DNA of 7,192 bases, from assembly GCA_946481475.1 (NCBI GenBank), contig CAMLOB010000190.1, positions 1 to 7,192 of the forward strand, written 5' to 3'. The translations under genes and the position numbers were made by a program. Positions 1-6,313 of the stretch are shown in pieces. This DNA comes from an uncultured Chlorobiota bacterium (GTDB taxonomy: Bacteria; Bacteroidota; Kapaibacteriia; OLB7). Each line of letters starts with the position of its first letter. Position 1 is the stretch's first letter. The notes under the pieces are model-generated. The model worked only from the letters and a program-made list of their open reading frames with translations. It was not told the origin of the DNA and ran no database searches.

Positions 1-1552
1 GCGGGGGAGCGATTGGATTTCCCTCGACATCCACCGGAACAATCCAGATATCCTGTCCGCCGATCATGTCGATCAACCGAAACTCATCCGGAACGGACTC
101 TTCGCGATATCGACTCTGAGTCCAGGTGACGAGAGCCAGCCCCTCGGAACTGCCGGAAAGTTTCGGAGACGACACTGGATGCAGCGTCGAGTGAACCACT
201 GCTGGAACCGAGAATGAATTTTTCTGCGGATTGAGCACAGACACAAGCAACTGCATCTCCCCTTTTCGATGTTCAAGCCAAGCGACTGCCGTCTTACCGT
301 CGACAGTGCCCATCGCCGGTTGAGGCGAGAATTCCGGAACAGTAAAGGACCTATCCACCAGACTCGTGTGGCTCTTCACCAGCGGTCCGTTTCCGGTATG
401 CACAATCCGGCCAGGCAATCGACCGAACGACGTCCCCCAGAGATGTTCCGGCCCGATATGGAAGAGCGTAATGAACCAGAACGCCTTTGCTTTCAGTTCG
501 CCGTAAACATCGAACTGTCCGCCGAAGACCGGTTCGAGCGACGAGATCGGTATGCTTGTATACTCCACTCCGCTTCCGAGCCGAGCGACCAGCGTCAACT
601 GTCCGCGAAGACTGGCAAGACCCCAGAGAACACGAATGCCGCCACGCAGCCACCCGACCCCCTCAACCGTCGCCGACAGACCGGTCACCTGATCGCCGTC
701 CCGGACAAATCCCCAGTCCGGACCTTCGTTTCCGACGACAACTTTCCCTTTCAAGGCGGCGTTGAGCGCCACACCGGCATCGAATTCAATGTCGACAAAA
801 CTTCCGACGGGGATTACAATGTCCGGCATATCGAGATAGAACAATCGTAGGTAGGTCGAATCGCCGGCATGGATGCGGAGATTGAAGGCACTGTCGAGAT
901 GAATGTCCGCCGAAGGGAGAGGGATCAGACGCGACAGGCTCCGCTGATCGAAGAGATTCAGAGAAAGCTTCAATGCGGGTTCGGTTACGACCGACCTGCG
1001 GGTCTGCAGATCGTAGGCAATATCCAACTCAATGGTAGGATTGAAGATTGAATAGCGCCTCCCCCCCATCCCGACGACATCTCCCGGAACAAGATCATCA
1101 AGAAGAAATCCGATCGGATAACTTCCATGCATCGAGACGGTTCTTCCGTTGACCGAGAAGACGGAAATCTGCGACTCCTGCAGCCAGGAAGACTTCGGAA
1201 TTACACCGAATAAATTCGTCGTCACATCTCCAAGCGTGTCGCCGGTCAGCCCGAGGCAGATCACCGTCAGCGACGCACCGGAGCGCAAGCGTCCCATATC
1301 GAAATTCTTGATCCACCCGTCCGACCCCTTGTTATCGATTTGCAGAGGAAGACCGTCGTAAGCATCGATAAAGAAGGAGACACTGATCGTCCCGGACGGG
1401 ACATCAACGACCTCGAACAGATTTTCCACGGGAGAAACACCTTCGATGAAATACTCCCATCCGAGAGAGGCGTTCACGGTCTGCGCGGTTATCACGCAAT
1501 GGCCGGTTGCACACAGCAAACCGATGAGGCTAACGAGTCGGTAGGAACGCAT
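1..1552 (-). CDS. Large secreted beta-rich protein, C-terminus beyond left edge
   Basis: I translated this frame by hand: it is open from ATG 1552-1550 for 517 codons to the left edge without a stop, so the C-terminus is missing. The start is firm because an in-frame TGA lies four codons upstream, although no good Shine-Dalgarno site is visible. Residues 1-23 form a Sec signal peptide (R2 and R5, hydrophobic core, likely cleavage after A23). Residues 25 to about 400 are rich in alternating hydrophobic residues typical of beta-sandwich extracellular modules, with a Gly/Trp-rich stretch near 298-317. From about residue 400 two segments of about 52 residues end in similar strands (A-V-A-W at 422-425, L-V-T-W at 474-477), resembling the first blades of a sialidase-like propeller. 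I recognise no catalytic residues and no family. A T9SS tail beyond the window is expected from the neighbours but is not seen. A 173-base gap separates it from the gene upstream, so it may have its own promoter. Confidence 0.86.
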   Translation of the reverse strand, partial: MRSYRLVSLIGLLCATGHCVITAQTVNASLGWEYFIEGVSPVENLFEVVDVPSGTISVSFFIDAYDGLPLQIDNKGSDGWIKNFDMGRLRSGASLTVICLGLTGDTLGDVTTNLFGVIPKSSWLQESQISVFSVNGRTVSMHGSYPIGFLLDDLVPGDVVGMGGRRYSIFNPTIELDIAYDLQTRRSVVTEPALKLSLNLFDQRSLSRLIPLPSADIHLDSAFNLRIHAGDSTYLRLFYLDMPDIVIPVGSFVDIEFDAGVALNAALKGKVVVGNEGPDWGFVRDGDQVTGLSATVEGVGWLRGGIRVLWGLASLRGQLTLVARLGSGVEYTSIPISSLEPVFGGQFDVYGELKAKAFWFITLFHIGPEHLWGTSFGRLPGRIVHTGNGPLVKSHTSLVDRSFTVPEFSPQPAMGTVDGKTAVAWLEHRKGEMQLLVSVLNPQKNSFSVPAVVHSTLHPVSSPKLSGSSEGLALVTWTQSRYREESVPDEFRLIDMIGGQDIWIVPVDVEGNPIAPP

Positions 1553-1725
1553 AATTGAAAGCGGTCAGATCGTTGATATGGAAGTCACCAGTAAGAAATT
1601 AGGTAAGGGAAGGAATAACAGGCAAGACGGAATGCTTGGGAATCTTCTACAATCCCTGAAAAATTATCGGCAAGATCTGATTACTGTTTGATCGTGGATA
1701 GTAGCCCTACTGACGCGATCTCACT
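1553..1725. other. 173-base AT-richer gap before the large secreted gene
   Basis: About 42% G+C in the part nearest the downstream gene. It contains no ORF of note, and the only hairpin near the end of the small acidic gene is a five-base stem with a two-base loop, too weak for a terminator. A TAATTTTT on the minus strand resembles the Bacteroidota -7 element, but no -33 partner at proper spacing was found. A promoter for the large secreted gene is expected here but not located. Confidence 0.45.
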
Positions 1726-2079
1726 TTACGGTATCCCCTCCGTTTTCATCTCCAGGTTCCGAAAGTGGAAGCTCAGTTCCCAAGCCGGCTCGCCCACTCC
1801 TCCCAGAAAGACAAATTTCGCTCCGTAGCCCTCTTCCTCCGTCGAGAAATCAGCCTCTGCAAAGGCCGCCTCCCAGAGAACTTTCAGTTCCAGCGCTCCC
1901 GACCCCGGCAACTTGAGGGCAGTGACTCCTTCAAAGGAGAGCGAACGTCTCGGCCCGCCATCGGCCTCATCGAAGACCAGTCTGAGGGTACCGGCATGGA
2001 AATCGATGAGGAACTGCAGCAGTGGAGAGTCATGGAATTCTATTTGCTCAAGAATGGCGAGATCGATCATGGTTGACAT
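1726..2079 (-). CDS. Small acidic cytosolic protein of unknown function
   Basis: A 117-residue protein from ATG 2079, or 114 residues from the second ATG at 2070. It has no signal peptide or membrane segment. It opens with I-E-F-H-D-S-P-L, then alternating strands (L-R-L-V-F, S-L-S-F-E-G-V), an acidic middle and a final strand pair (W-E-L-S-F-H-F). The 'hydrophobic-HDS-x-L' opening recalls several small domain families of unknown function, some of them immunity-like, but I cannot name one. It lies 52 bases downstream of the nuclease gene on the same strand, so co-transcription is likely. The start is uncertain: neither ATG has a Shine-Dalgarno site, while an AAGGAG at 2115-2120 sits 5 bases before an in-frame ATA (2109-2107). 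An in-frame ATG at 2187 lies inside the nuclease gene, and its basic extension looks like a frame shadow. Confidence 0.7.
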   Translation of the reverse strand: MSTMIDLAILEQIEFHDSPLLQFLIDFHAGTLRLVFDEADGGPRRSLSFEGVTALKLPGSGALELKVLWEAAFAEADFSTEEEGYGAKFVFLGGVGEPAWELSFHFRNLEMKTEGIP

Positions 2080-2131
2080 TGGTTCTTGATGTGAAAGAGA
2101 CGGACGTATTGAGACTCCTTCTTCCCTGGAT

Positions 2132-3361
2132 TTACTGACTGTCGGCAGCCGACGGTTGCTTATCGTTCTTCGGAAGGCTTCGGGCATATTCCTTTACGAT
2201 CGGGGCCATTGCTTCGATCACCCGGAACCCCTCAGTGACTTCCCTGCGGAAGAGCTCGGTCAGTTCCTCTCCGCTTCCGGCAAACCAGCGGCCGTCTCTC
2301 ACCAGTTTTCTAGAGACCGAGACGTACCCGTTACCCTTAGGTCGAGGTTTGTTGTACTTTCTATAGCCGTGCTCCTGTCCCAACTTCTTGAAGAAATCGT
2401 TTTGAAGGAAGGGCTCGATTTTATGCCTCTTTTGAAAGCAGTTCTGAACCTCAAGGATGATCTTCACCCCGTTGCGCTGAAACTGCACCCCGAATACGTA
2501 TCGTTCTCCGTCATGATCGAAACCATACAGGTTCGAAATACTGACCAGAGCGGCGCCATGGGATTCCTCTACCATGTAGTCCCCGATTTCTTCGATCCGG
2601 CGGAATATCGTCCGGTACAGCAACCTCTGAAAAGCCGTTTCGAGATTCATCCGTGCGATGCAATCCATTGCCGCGAACTCGTCGTTGACGCTTGAGGCAT
2701 CAAAATTCCCCACAAGCCTTTGTTTGTCTCGCTTCTTCTTCCCCCCATCGCTGAACACTCGTTCAAACGCCCCATGAGAGTGGTTGTTCAGAAACAGCTT
2801 TTTCGCGTTCAGAGTGCGGTTCATGGTTCCAACGTATCCTTTCAGCAGCAGGTAGTCATATCCGTTCCCCTCTGTGATCTCTCCACGTTCGACCTTGGTT
2901 TTGAGGATCGACTCCAGTTCCTTGAACAAACGGTCATACTCGACCGGACGCCAACTTTTGCTTGACCTGGGCATATCGCCAATGAGCGTGAGGAAGAAGA
3001 ACTCCGCACGTTCTTTATAGTCAGAGAGATTCTTGATATGCTCTTCGTATGTTTCCAACTGCCGGTCCCGCTCACCGGCTTTCAGCTTGTTTTCGATCAC
3101 AACAACACGTGGTTCGGCTTCGATGATGATGTCCACATACCGGTCTTCCGTCAGCACGGCATTGATCGCGGTAGAGGCCACCTTCGGTTCGAAGACCCTG
3201 TTCAGGAGTCGGACTTGCTCTTCCGGAGTCAGGATCTTGTTGTCGCCGGCGAAGACCCAGGCAATGATCTGCGAGTTCAGCCGCTCCAGCCCGGCAATGC
3301 CGACATACTCGAAGAAGGTAGTGGTGGTTGGGAGGTTATGGATTGTGTTCAGGTTATTCAT
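2132..3361 (-). CDS. PD-(D/E)XK nuclease superfamily protein (PDDEXK_4 type)
   Basis: 409 residues from ATG 3361 to TAA 2132-2134. The nuclease core is clear: N-S-Q-I-I-A-W at 29-35 matches the N-terminal helix of the PDDEXK_4 family; D77 in V-D-I-I-I is the metal-binding Asp; E90 and K92 in V-I-E-N-K are the E-x-K; Q101-L-x-x-Y105 follows in the downstream helix, as is usual there. All catalytic positions are intact, so an active Mg-dependent DNA nuclease is expected. Residues 165-260 are helical and charged. Residues 265-350 form a second beta-rich region (Y-V-F-G-V-Q-F near 288-294) that I do not recognise. Proteins of this family occur as stand-alone accessory genes and in defence islands; the specific target is unknown. 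G+C is low for the window: 60-base samples at 2401, 2701 and 3001 give 40, 50 and 40%, which suggests horizontal acquisition. No clear Shine-Dalgarno site precedes the start. The likely partner gene follows after 52 bases. Confidence 0.93.
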   Translation of the reverse strand: MNNLNTIHNLPTTTTFFEYVGIAGLERLNSQIIAWVFAGDNKILTPEEQVRLLNRVFEPKVASTAINAVLTEDRYVDIIIEAEPRVVVIENKLKAGERDRQLETYEEHIKNLSDYKERAEFFFLTLIGDMPRSSKSWRPVEYDRLFKELESILKTKVERGEITEGNGYDYLLLKGYVGTMNRTLNAKKLFLNNHSHGAFERVFSDGGKKKRDKQRLVGNFDASSVNDEFAAMDCIARMNLETAFQRLLYRTIFRRIEEIGDYMVEESHGAALVSISNLYGFDHDGERYVFGVQFQRNGVKIILEVQNCFQKRHKIEPFLQNDFFKKLGQEHGYRKYNKPRPKGNGYVSVSRKLVRDGRWFAGSGEELTELFRREVTEGFRVIEAMAPIVKEYARSLPKNDKQPSAADSQ

Positions 3362-3719
3362 CGTTGTAGATCAGCAGGATATTTAGTGATAAAAAAGCTA
3401 TCTATCTTCCCCGGTGAGACCTCCATAACTTCAAGCAATGATGCCTGTATACTCGCGGCCAATCAAGAAATGAAATCCGCTCAGACAGATCACCTTGTTT
3501 CATCACACCCCACGCAGCAGCTTCCGCACGTCTCCCATCACTGTCGGAATCAAACGAATTTACCAGAACCGGACGGGACGACGTACTTCATGAACCGCAA
3601 CCGGTTGTTTGACGGACATCATCCTTCCGAACAGGTAATGCAACGTCAGATAACAGAGAGAGAGAACTTTCATAAGCTTGCGGTGATCCTCCGGAATGCC
3701 TGCCGACAACTCCCCTCCC
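3362..3719. other. 358-base gap between the propeller gene and the nuclease gene
   Basis: No recognisable gene. On the minus strand it holds a 37-codon ORF (3673-3560, listed separately). It also holds a longer open stretch without a convincing start that ends in TAG just before a six-T run at 3391-3396. The first 60 bases upstream of the nuclease gene are about 40% G+C, so the nuclease promoter probably lies here, but I could not find a -35/-10 pair or a Bacteroidota-type TTG...TAnnTTTG pair with correct spacing. I saw no stem that would make a rho-independent terminator for the propeller gene. A perfect 10-base palindrome sits at 3598-3607. Confidence 0.6.
3560..3673 (-). CDS. Possible 37-residue peptide, unsupported by homology
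   Basis: ATG 3673-3671 to TAA 3562-3560. A GGAGG lies at 3688-3692, 14 bases from the ATG, which is longer than ideal. The N-terminal half is hydrophobic and aromatic (L-C-Y-L-T-L-H-Y-L-F), followed by a basic tail ending R-R-P-V-R-F-W. The second to sixth codons cross a (CT)5 run (3655-3665). It follows the propeller gene by 46 bases on the same strand, so it could be translated from that transcript. I recognise no family; chance openness or a decayed gene fragment are equally possible. Confidence 0.22.
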   Translation of the reverse strand: MKVLSLCYLTLHYLFGRMMSVKQPVAVHEVRRPVRFW

Positions 3720-4991
3720 CTACTTCACAACCCGGACCGAAATCCCCCGAACGCCATCTCCGCTTCGCACCCTGCAGAAGTAGTTTCCGGACGGAAGATT
3801 CGAGACATCGACCGACCAGCGGTGTTCCCCCGGTTCGTATGCCCTCGCCGCCTGTGCGATCACCGGACGACCGAGCGCATCGACAAGGGTGAGCTCGACC
3901 CGGCTGCGGCGCGAAATCCCGAACCGGAAATCAAACGTGCCGGTTGCCGGATTCGGAAAGGCATTCACATCCTGCAGCGGATCTTCTTCGGCTGCGGCAT
4001 CATGCACCGACAGACTGGTGAGATCCCAGATCATAAGTTTACCGCGACCGAAACTATAGGAATTCACCAGCCTTTTTCCGTCATCCGATAGAGAGGGCCA
4101 CGACAGGTATCCATATCCCTCTCCCAGTACCTTCAACAACTGTCCTGAACCGGCATCCCAGAAACGGATCCCGCCGTTGCTGCCGGCAACGATCTGCCGG
4201 CCGTCGGAAATGTAGTGAGCACCCTGAATCAATCCGATGTCCCCCTCAATCCCTTTCCATGACTGAAGGATTTTCCGTGTTTCGACATCCAGGATATAGA
4301 TGGAGTCAAAAGCACTGGTCATCAGTTTGCTGCCGTCCGGGCTGAACTCGACATTGGAAAAGCGGCCGCGCCCCGCAAGGACAAGAAGCTGTTCCCCTGT
4401 TGCCGCATTCCAGAGACGGGCGGTGTTGTCGGCGGAACCTGTGGCGATGTATTTTCCGTCCGGACTGAACGCTGCCGCAAACACCACACCGAGGTGTCCG
4501 CGAAGCTCAAGTATCTTCTCTCCCGTCGAAACACTCCAGACAGTCGATGGGATCGTATCCCCCCGGGTTGCGACGATCAGCGACTCGTCATGATTGAAAG
4601 ATGCGAAGTAGAAACCCGACGTTCCCGGCGACACGACTCTCGGGACATAGACTCCGAATATCACCGAACCGGTCACAGCATCAGTAATCCTGACGCTGTC
4701 TCCGCCTGCAGAGAGGATGCGGGTTCCATCCCGGCTGAATTCGACGGACCGGGCACCGTACGAAGGCTGTTCTCCAAGCATCTCACCGGTTCGGGTATCC
4801 CATATGCGGATAAGAAAATCAGCCCCCGCGCTCATGGCCTTTGAACCGTCACGGCTGAGTGCGACTGACCAGAGGTCTGCCTCATGAGGATAAAAAACAA
4901 TCGGATTCGGTTGTGACTGGGCAAACAGATCGGATGTCCCGACCGGACCGGCAAGCGCCGACAGAACGAACAGCAGTGTGAGACGCTTCAT
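3720..4991 (-). CDS. Secreted seven-bladed WD40 propeller with T9SS sorting domain
   Basis: 423 residues from ATG 4991, chosen over the in-frame ATG at 5033 because AGGAGG sits 9 bases before it and the signal peptide then begins M-K-R-L. Residues 1-24 are a Sec signal peptide with likely cleavage after A24. Residues 33-328 hold seven WD40-type blades, recognised by F-S-P/R-D-G turns and a closing W-D or equivalent: about 35-72, 78-112, 124-162, 163-205, 208-245, 246-289 and 290-328. Blade 4 is the most canonical (G-H at 165-166, F-S-P-D-G at 175-179, W194). Residues 345-423 form a type A T9SS sorting domain: F-P-N-P at 345-348, L-V-D-A-L-G-R-P at 369-376, N-L-P-S-G-N-Y-F at 398-405. The protein should be exported through Sec, carried over the outer membrane by T9SS, and released or anchored at the surface. 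Seven blades give a complete propeller, most likely a binding scaffold with no catalytic site; the ligand is unknown. It begins 22 bases after the zinc-ribbon gene. Confidence 0.95.
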   Translation of the reverse strand: MKRLTLLFVLSALAGPVGTSDLFAQSQPNPIVFYPHEADLWSVALSRDGSKAMSAGADFLIRIWDTRTGEMLGEQPSYGARSVEFSRDGTRILSAGGDSVRITDAVTGSVIFGVYVPRVVSPGTSGFYFASFNHDESLIVATRGDTIPSTVWSVSTGEKILELRGHLGVVFAAAFSPDGKYIATGSADNTARLWNAATGEQLLVLAGRGRFSNVEFSPDGSKLMTSAFDSIYILDVETRKILQSWKGIEGDIGLIQGAHYISDGRQIVAGSNGGIRFWDAGSGQLLKVLGEGYGYLSWPSLSDDGKRLVNSYSFGRGKLMIWDLTSLSVHDAAAEEDPLQDVNAFPNPATGTFDFRFGISRRSRVELTLVDALGRPVIAQAARAYEPGEHRWSVDVSNLPSGNYFCRVRSGDGVRGISVRVVK

Positions 4992-5000
4992 GGACTCTTC

Positions 5001-5006
5001 CCTCCT
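5001..5006 (-). promoter_or_regulatory. Shine-Dalgarno site deciding the propeller gene start
   Basis: The minus strand reads AGGAGG here, 9 bases before ATG 4991. It selects that ATG over the in-frame ATG at 5033, which lies inside the preceding zinc-ribbon gene and would put charged residues before the signal peptide. Confidence 0.9.
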
Positions 5007-5013
5007 TTTAAGA

Positions 5014-5289
5014 TCATGCATGAACAACCGCATAGCCCAGCACCTCTATCTGATCCCACAACCCCGGCAGTCCTCTCTCGTGCATGTAGAACGTATAGTT
5101 TGTGGGGTAGAACTCACCGATACTTTCCGGACTGAGCCACAGTGTTTCGCAGTCATCGCACAGATAGACGATATCCCCTGTCTGCCTGACACGCACCTTC
5201 AGCACCCAGGATTGGTGACAGCCCGGGCACTCCACTTTTTCAGACTGAGAGCCGGAGGTATCGGAAGGTATAAGATCCTGTTCAGTCAT
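5014..5289 (-). CDS. Small zinc-ribbon protein, function unknown
   Basis: 91 residues from ATG 5289 to TGA 5016-5014. ATG is preferred over an in-frame TTG at 5295 because GGGGAG at 5297-5302 is 7 bases before the ATG but only 1 base before the TTG. Four cysteines, C21-x2-C24 and C44-x2-C47, 19 residues apart, form a classic zinc ribbon with a strand turn between them (V-R-Q-T-G-D-I-V-Y-L, 34-43). The C-terminal part is conserved-looking (N-Y-T-F-Y-M at 64-69, then G-L-P-G-L-W-D at 73-79). It has no signal peptide, so it is cytosolic. The ribbon may bind a protein or nucleic acid, or be purely structural. It sits 21 bases after the 101-residue gene and 22 before the secreted propeller gene, a tight three-gene group. 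Small proteins of this layout occur as uncharacterised genes, sometimes in immunity-like clusters; I assign no function. Confidence 0.88.
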   Translation of the reverse strand: MTEQDLIPSDTSGSQSEKVECPGCHQSWVLKVRVRQTGDIVYLCDDCETLWLSPESIGEFYPTNYTFYMHERGLPGLWDQIEVLGYAVVHA

Positions 5290-5296
5290 TTTCAAT

Positions 5297-5302
5297 CTCC
5301 CC
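5297..5302 (-). promoter_or_regulatory. Shine-Dalgarno site of the zinc-ribbon gene
   Basis: The minus strand reads GGGGAG, 7 bases from ATG 5289. This spacing fits the ATG and rules against the upstream TTG at 5295. Confidence 0.8.
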
Positions 5303-5310
5303 GGTTTGAT

Positions 5311-5616
5311 TTACCGGTTATCTGATGACGCACAGTCCGAACCGGATAAAGGTCGCTTCCACCCATAAGCCCTGACTTCTTCCAGATATTTCCCGTCCGA
5401 ATCAAGGATGTGACACTCAATCCGGTCGGCACGCTCCACAACGGACCGGACCCGATCACGAGCCTCCGCCAACGAATCGCAGACGATGTAGACCTCTTCC
5501 TCTCCCCCGAGATGCCGACTGCCGTCGATACTCAGGATGATACCGGTGTTGACCTCGACCTGCAGAATCAGATATTTCCCGTCCGGCACGGTCTGGAAAT
5601 ATGCTTTGTGGTCCAT
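5311..5616 (-). CDS. 101-residue cytosolic protein of unknown function
   Basis: ATG 5616 to TAA 5313-5311. The frame stays open further upstream into the preceding gene, but no ATG, GTG or TTG occurs there, so ATG 5616 is the only standard start; no Shine-Dalgarno site is evident. The predicted fold is a compact alpha/beta unit: strands at 14-21 (K-Y-L-I-L-Q-V-E) and 25-30, a G-G-E-E-E-V-Y-I-V-C stretch at 37-46, a helix at 48-62 (S-L-A-E-A-R-D-R-V), then a strand at 66-71 and a D-S-D-G-K-Y turn at 72-77. The tail from 88 on looks disordered. It has no signal peptide or membrane segment. It precedes the zinc-ribbon gene by 21 bases, so the two are almost certainly made together. The size, acidity and position recall polymorphic-toxin immunity proteins, but this is only an analogy; no toxin is visible in the window. 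Confidence 0.85.
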   Translation of the reverse strand: MDHKAYFQTVPDGKYLILQVEVNTGIILSIDGSRHLGGEEEVYIVCDSLAEARDRVRSVVERADRIECHILDSDGKYLEEVRAYGWKRPLSGSDCASSDNR

Positions 5617-5690
5617 TCGAGTGCGGATAGTGATGAGTTTGATTTTCCTGTCGTTTCTATTCGCTGAACATCGAACTCCGTCCGCCTCCC

Positions 5691-6242
5691 TTATTCCACA
5701 CTGACCTTCGTACTCCCACCGGGCCGCTCAACCGTCAGGCTGACCTGTCCCGATGTGGAGACGGAGATCTGCGCAAGCCCGTCGCAACCGACGCTGAAGC
5801 TCAGTTCCCCCTTTGAGTCGGCGCACCACTCCAGAACCGGCTTGCATCCCTCGGCCTTCCGGGCGTGCGACAGCATCTCCCTGAAATCCTCCGGATCGTC
5901 GAACCGTATCCCGACCCCATCTTCAGCCCCTCCCTCTCCGTATCCCGGCGGCACGTCTGCCGCCGAAAGGCTTTTCTCGAAGAGAACGGTTTCGATGTCT
6001 CTGGGACCGAGCAGGGCAAGATTGCAGGAGCCTTTGATCTTCCCCGCCTGCACGGCTTCCAGAATCGCCGATCGACGTCCGATGATCATCGCATCCCGGA
6101 TTTCCCTGCCGAGGAACGTGAGGCAGTAGCCCTCCTGTCCCGTAATACGCCACGCGGTGATCTCCTCCTGCTGCGCAGCCAGTTCGGTCCCGCCGATCAA
6201 CATCGCCGGCAGCACCAGATACCACAGTCTTTTGATTATCAT
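5691..6242 (-). CDS. Small secreted five-cysteine protein, unknown function
   Basis: 183 residues from ATG 6242, with GGGAG 6 bases upstream, to TAA 5693-5691. Residues 1-23 are a signal peptide (K4, R5, hydrophobic core 7-17, cleavage near A23), so the mature protein is periplasmic or extracellular. It carries cysteines at 40, 73, 133, 140 and 153, compatible with two disulfides plus one free thiol. Residues 45-72 look helical. A Gly/acidic stretch at 100-118 is probably a loop, and residues 145-183 are Ser/Val/Thr-rich alternating strands (S-F-S-V, Q-I-S-V-S-T, V-S-L-T-V). There is no T9SS sorting tail and no lipobox, unlike its larger neighbours. I recognise no family. It sits 71 bases after the exported cupredoxin-like gene and 74 before the cytosolic pair; with its own strong ribosome site it may be the middle gene of a five-gene transcript. 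Confidence 0.9.
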   Translation of the reverse strand: MIIKRLWYLVLPAMLIGGTELAAQQEEITAWRITGQEGYCLTFLGREIRDAMIIGRRSAILEAVQAGKIKGSCNLALLGPRDIETVLFEKSLSAADVPPGYGEGGAEDGVGIRFDDPEDFREMLSHARKAEGCKPVLEWCADSKGELSFSVGCDGLAQISVSTSGQVSLTVERPGGSTKVSVE

Positions 6243-6248
6243 GGGGAT

Positions 6249-6253
6249 CTCCC
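6249..6253 (-). promoter_or_regulatory. Shine-Dalgarno site of the five-cysteine protein gene
   Basis: The minus strand reads GGGAG, 6 bases before ATG 6242. It supports the start that gives a clean signal peptide. Confidence 0.75.
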
Positions 6254-6313
6254 TCTGAATGTATGAGAACGTCGGTTACGGTCATTGCGAAGACCAGTGG
6301 AAATATACGCCGC

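Noticed and set aside
269..850. 193-codon open frame on the plus strand
   Set aside because: It is antisense to the well-supported secreted protein gene, rich in Arg and Pro as expected for a shadow in GC-rich DNA, and has no domain.
1061..1067. Run of seven C (G on the coding strand) inside the large secreted gene, considered as a phase-variation tract
   Set aside because: Seven bases is short for slippage switching, and the Gly-Met-Gly-Gly-Arg codons explain it.
1660..1675. TAATTTTT considered as a Bacteroidota-type -7 element
   Set aside because: The last base does not fit TAnnTTTG and no -33 TTG/TTTG lies at 19-21 bases.
2080..2187. Upstream ATG (2187) extending the small acidic protein to 153 residues
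   Set aside because: The extension lies mostly inside the nuclease gene, is basic and low in structure, and has no ribosome site; the protein character begins at the later ATGs.
3391..3420. Six-T run on the minus strand considered as a terminator
   Set aside because: No GC-rich stem precedes it within 30 bases.
3598..3607. Perfect 10-base palindrome
   Set aside because: One short palindrome without a repeat partner or adjacent T run is not enough for an operator or terminator call.
3038..3892. 284-codon open frame on the plus strand
   Set aside because: It crosses the antisense of the nuclease gene, the gap and the propeller gene, has no recognisable domain, and its composition is a shadow of the minus-strand genes.
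4992..5033. Upstream in-frame ATG (5033) for the propeller gene
   Set aside because: It would put charged residues before the signal peptide and ignore the AGGAGG 9 bases before ATG 4991.
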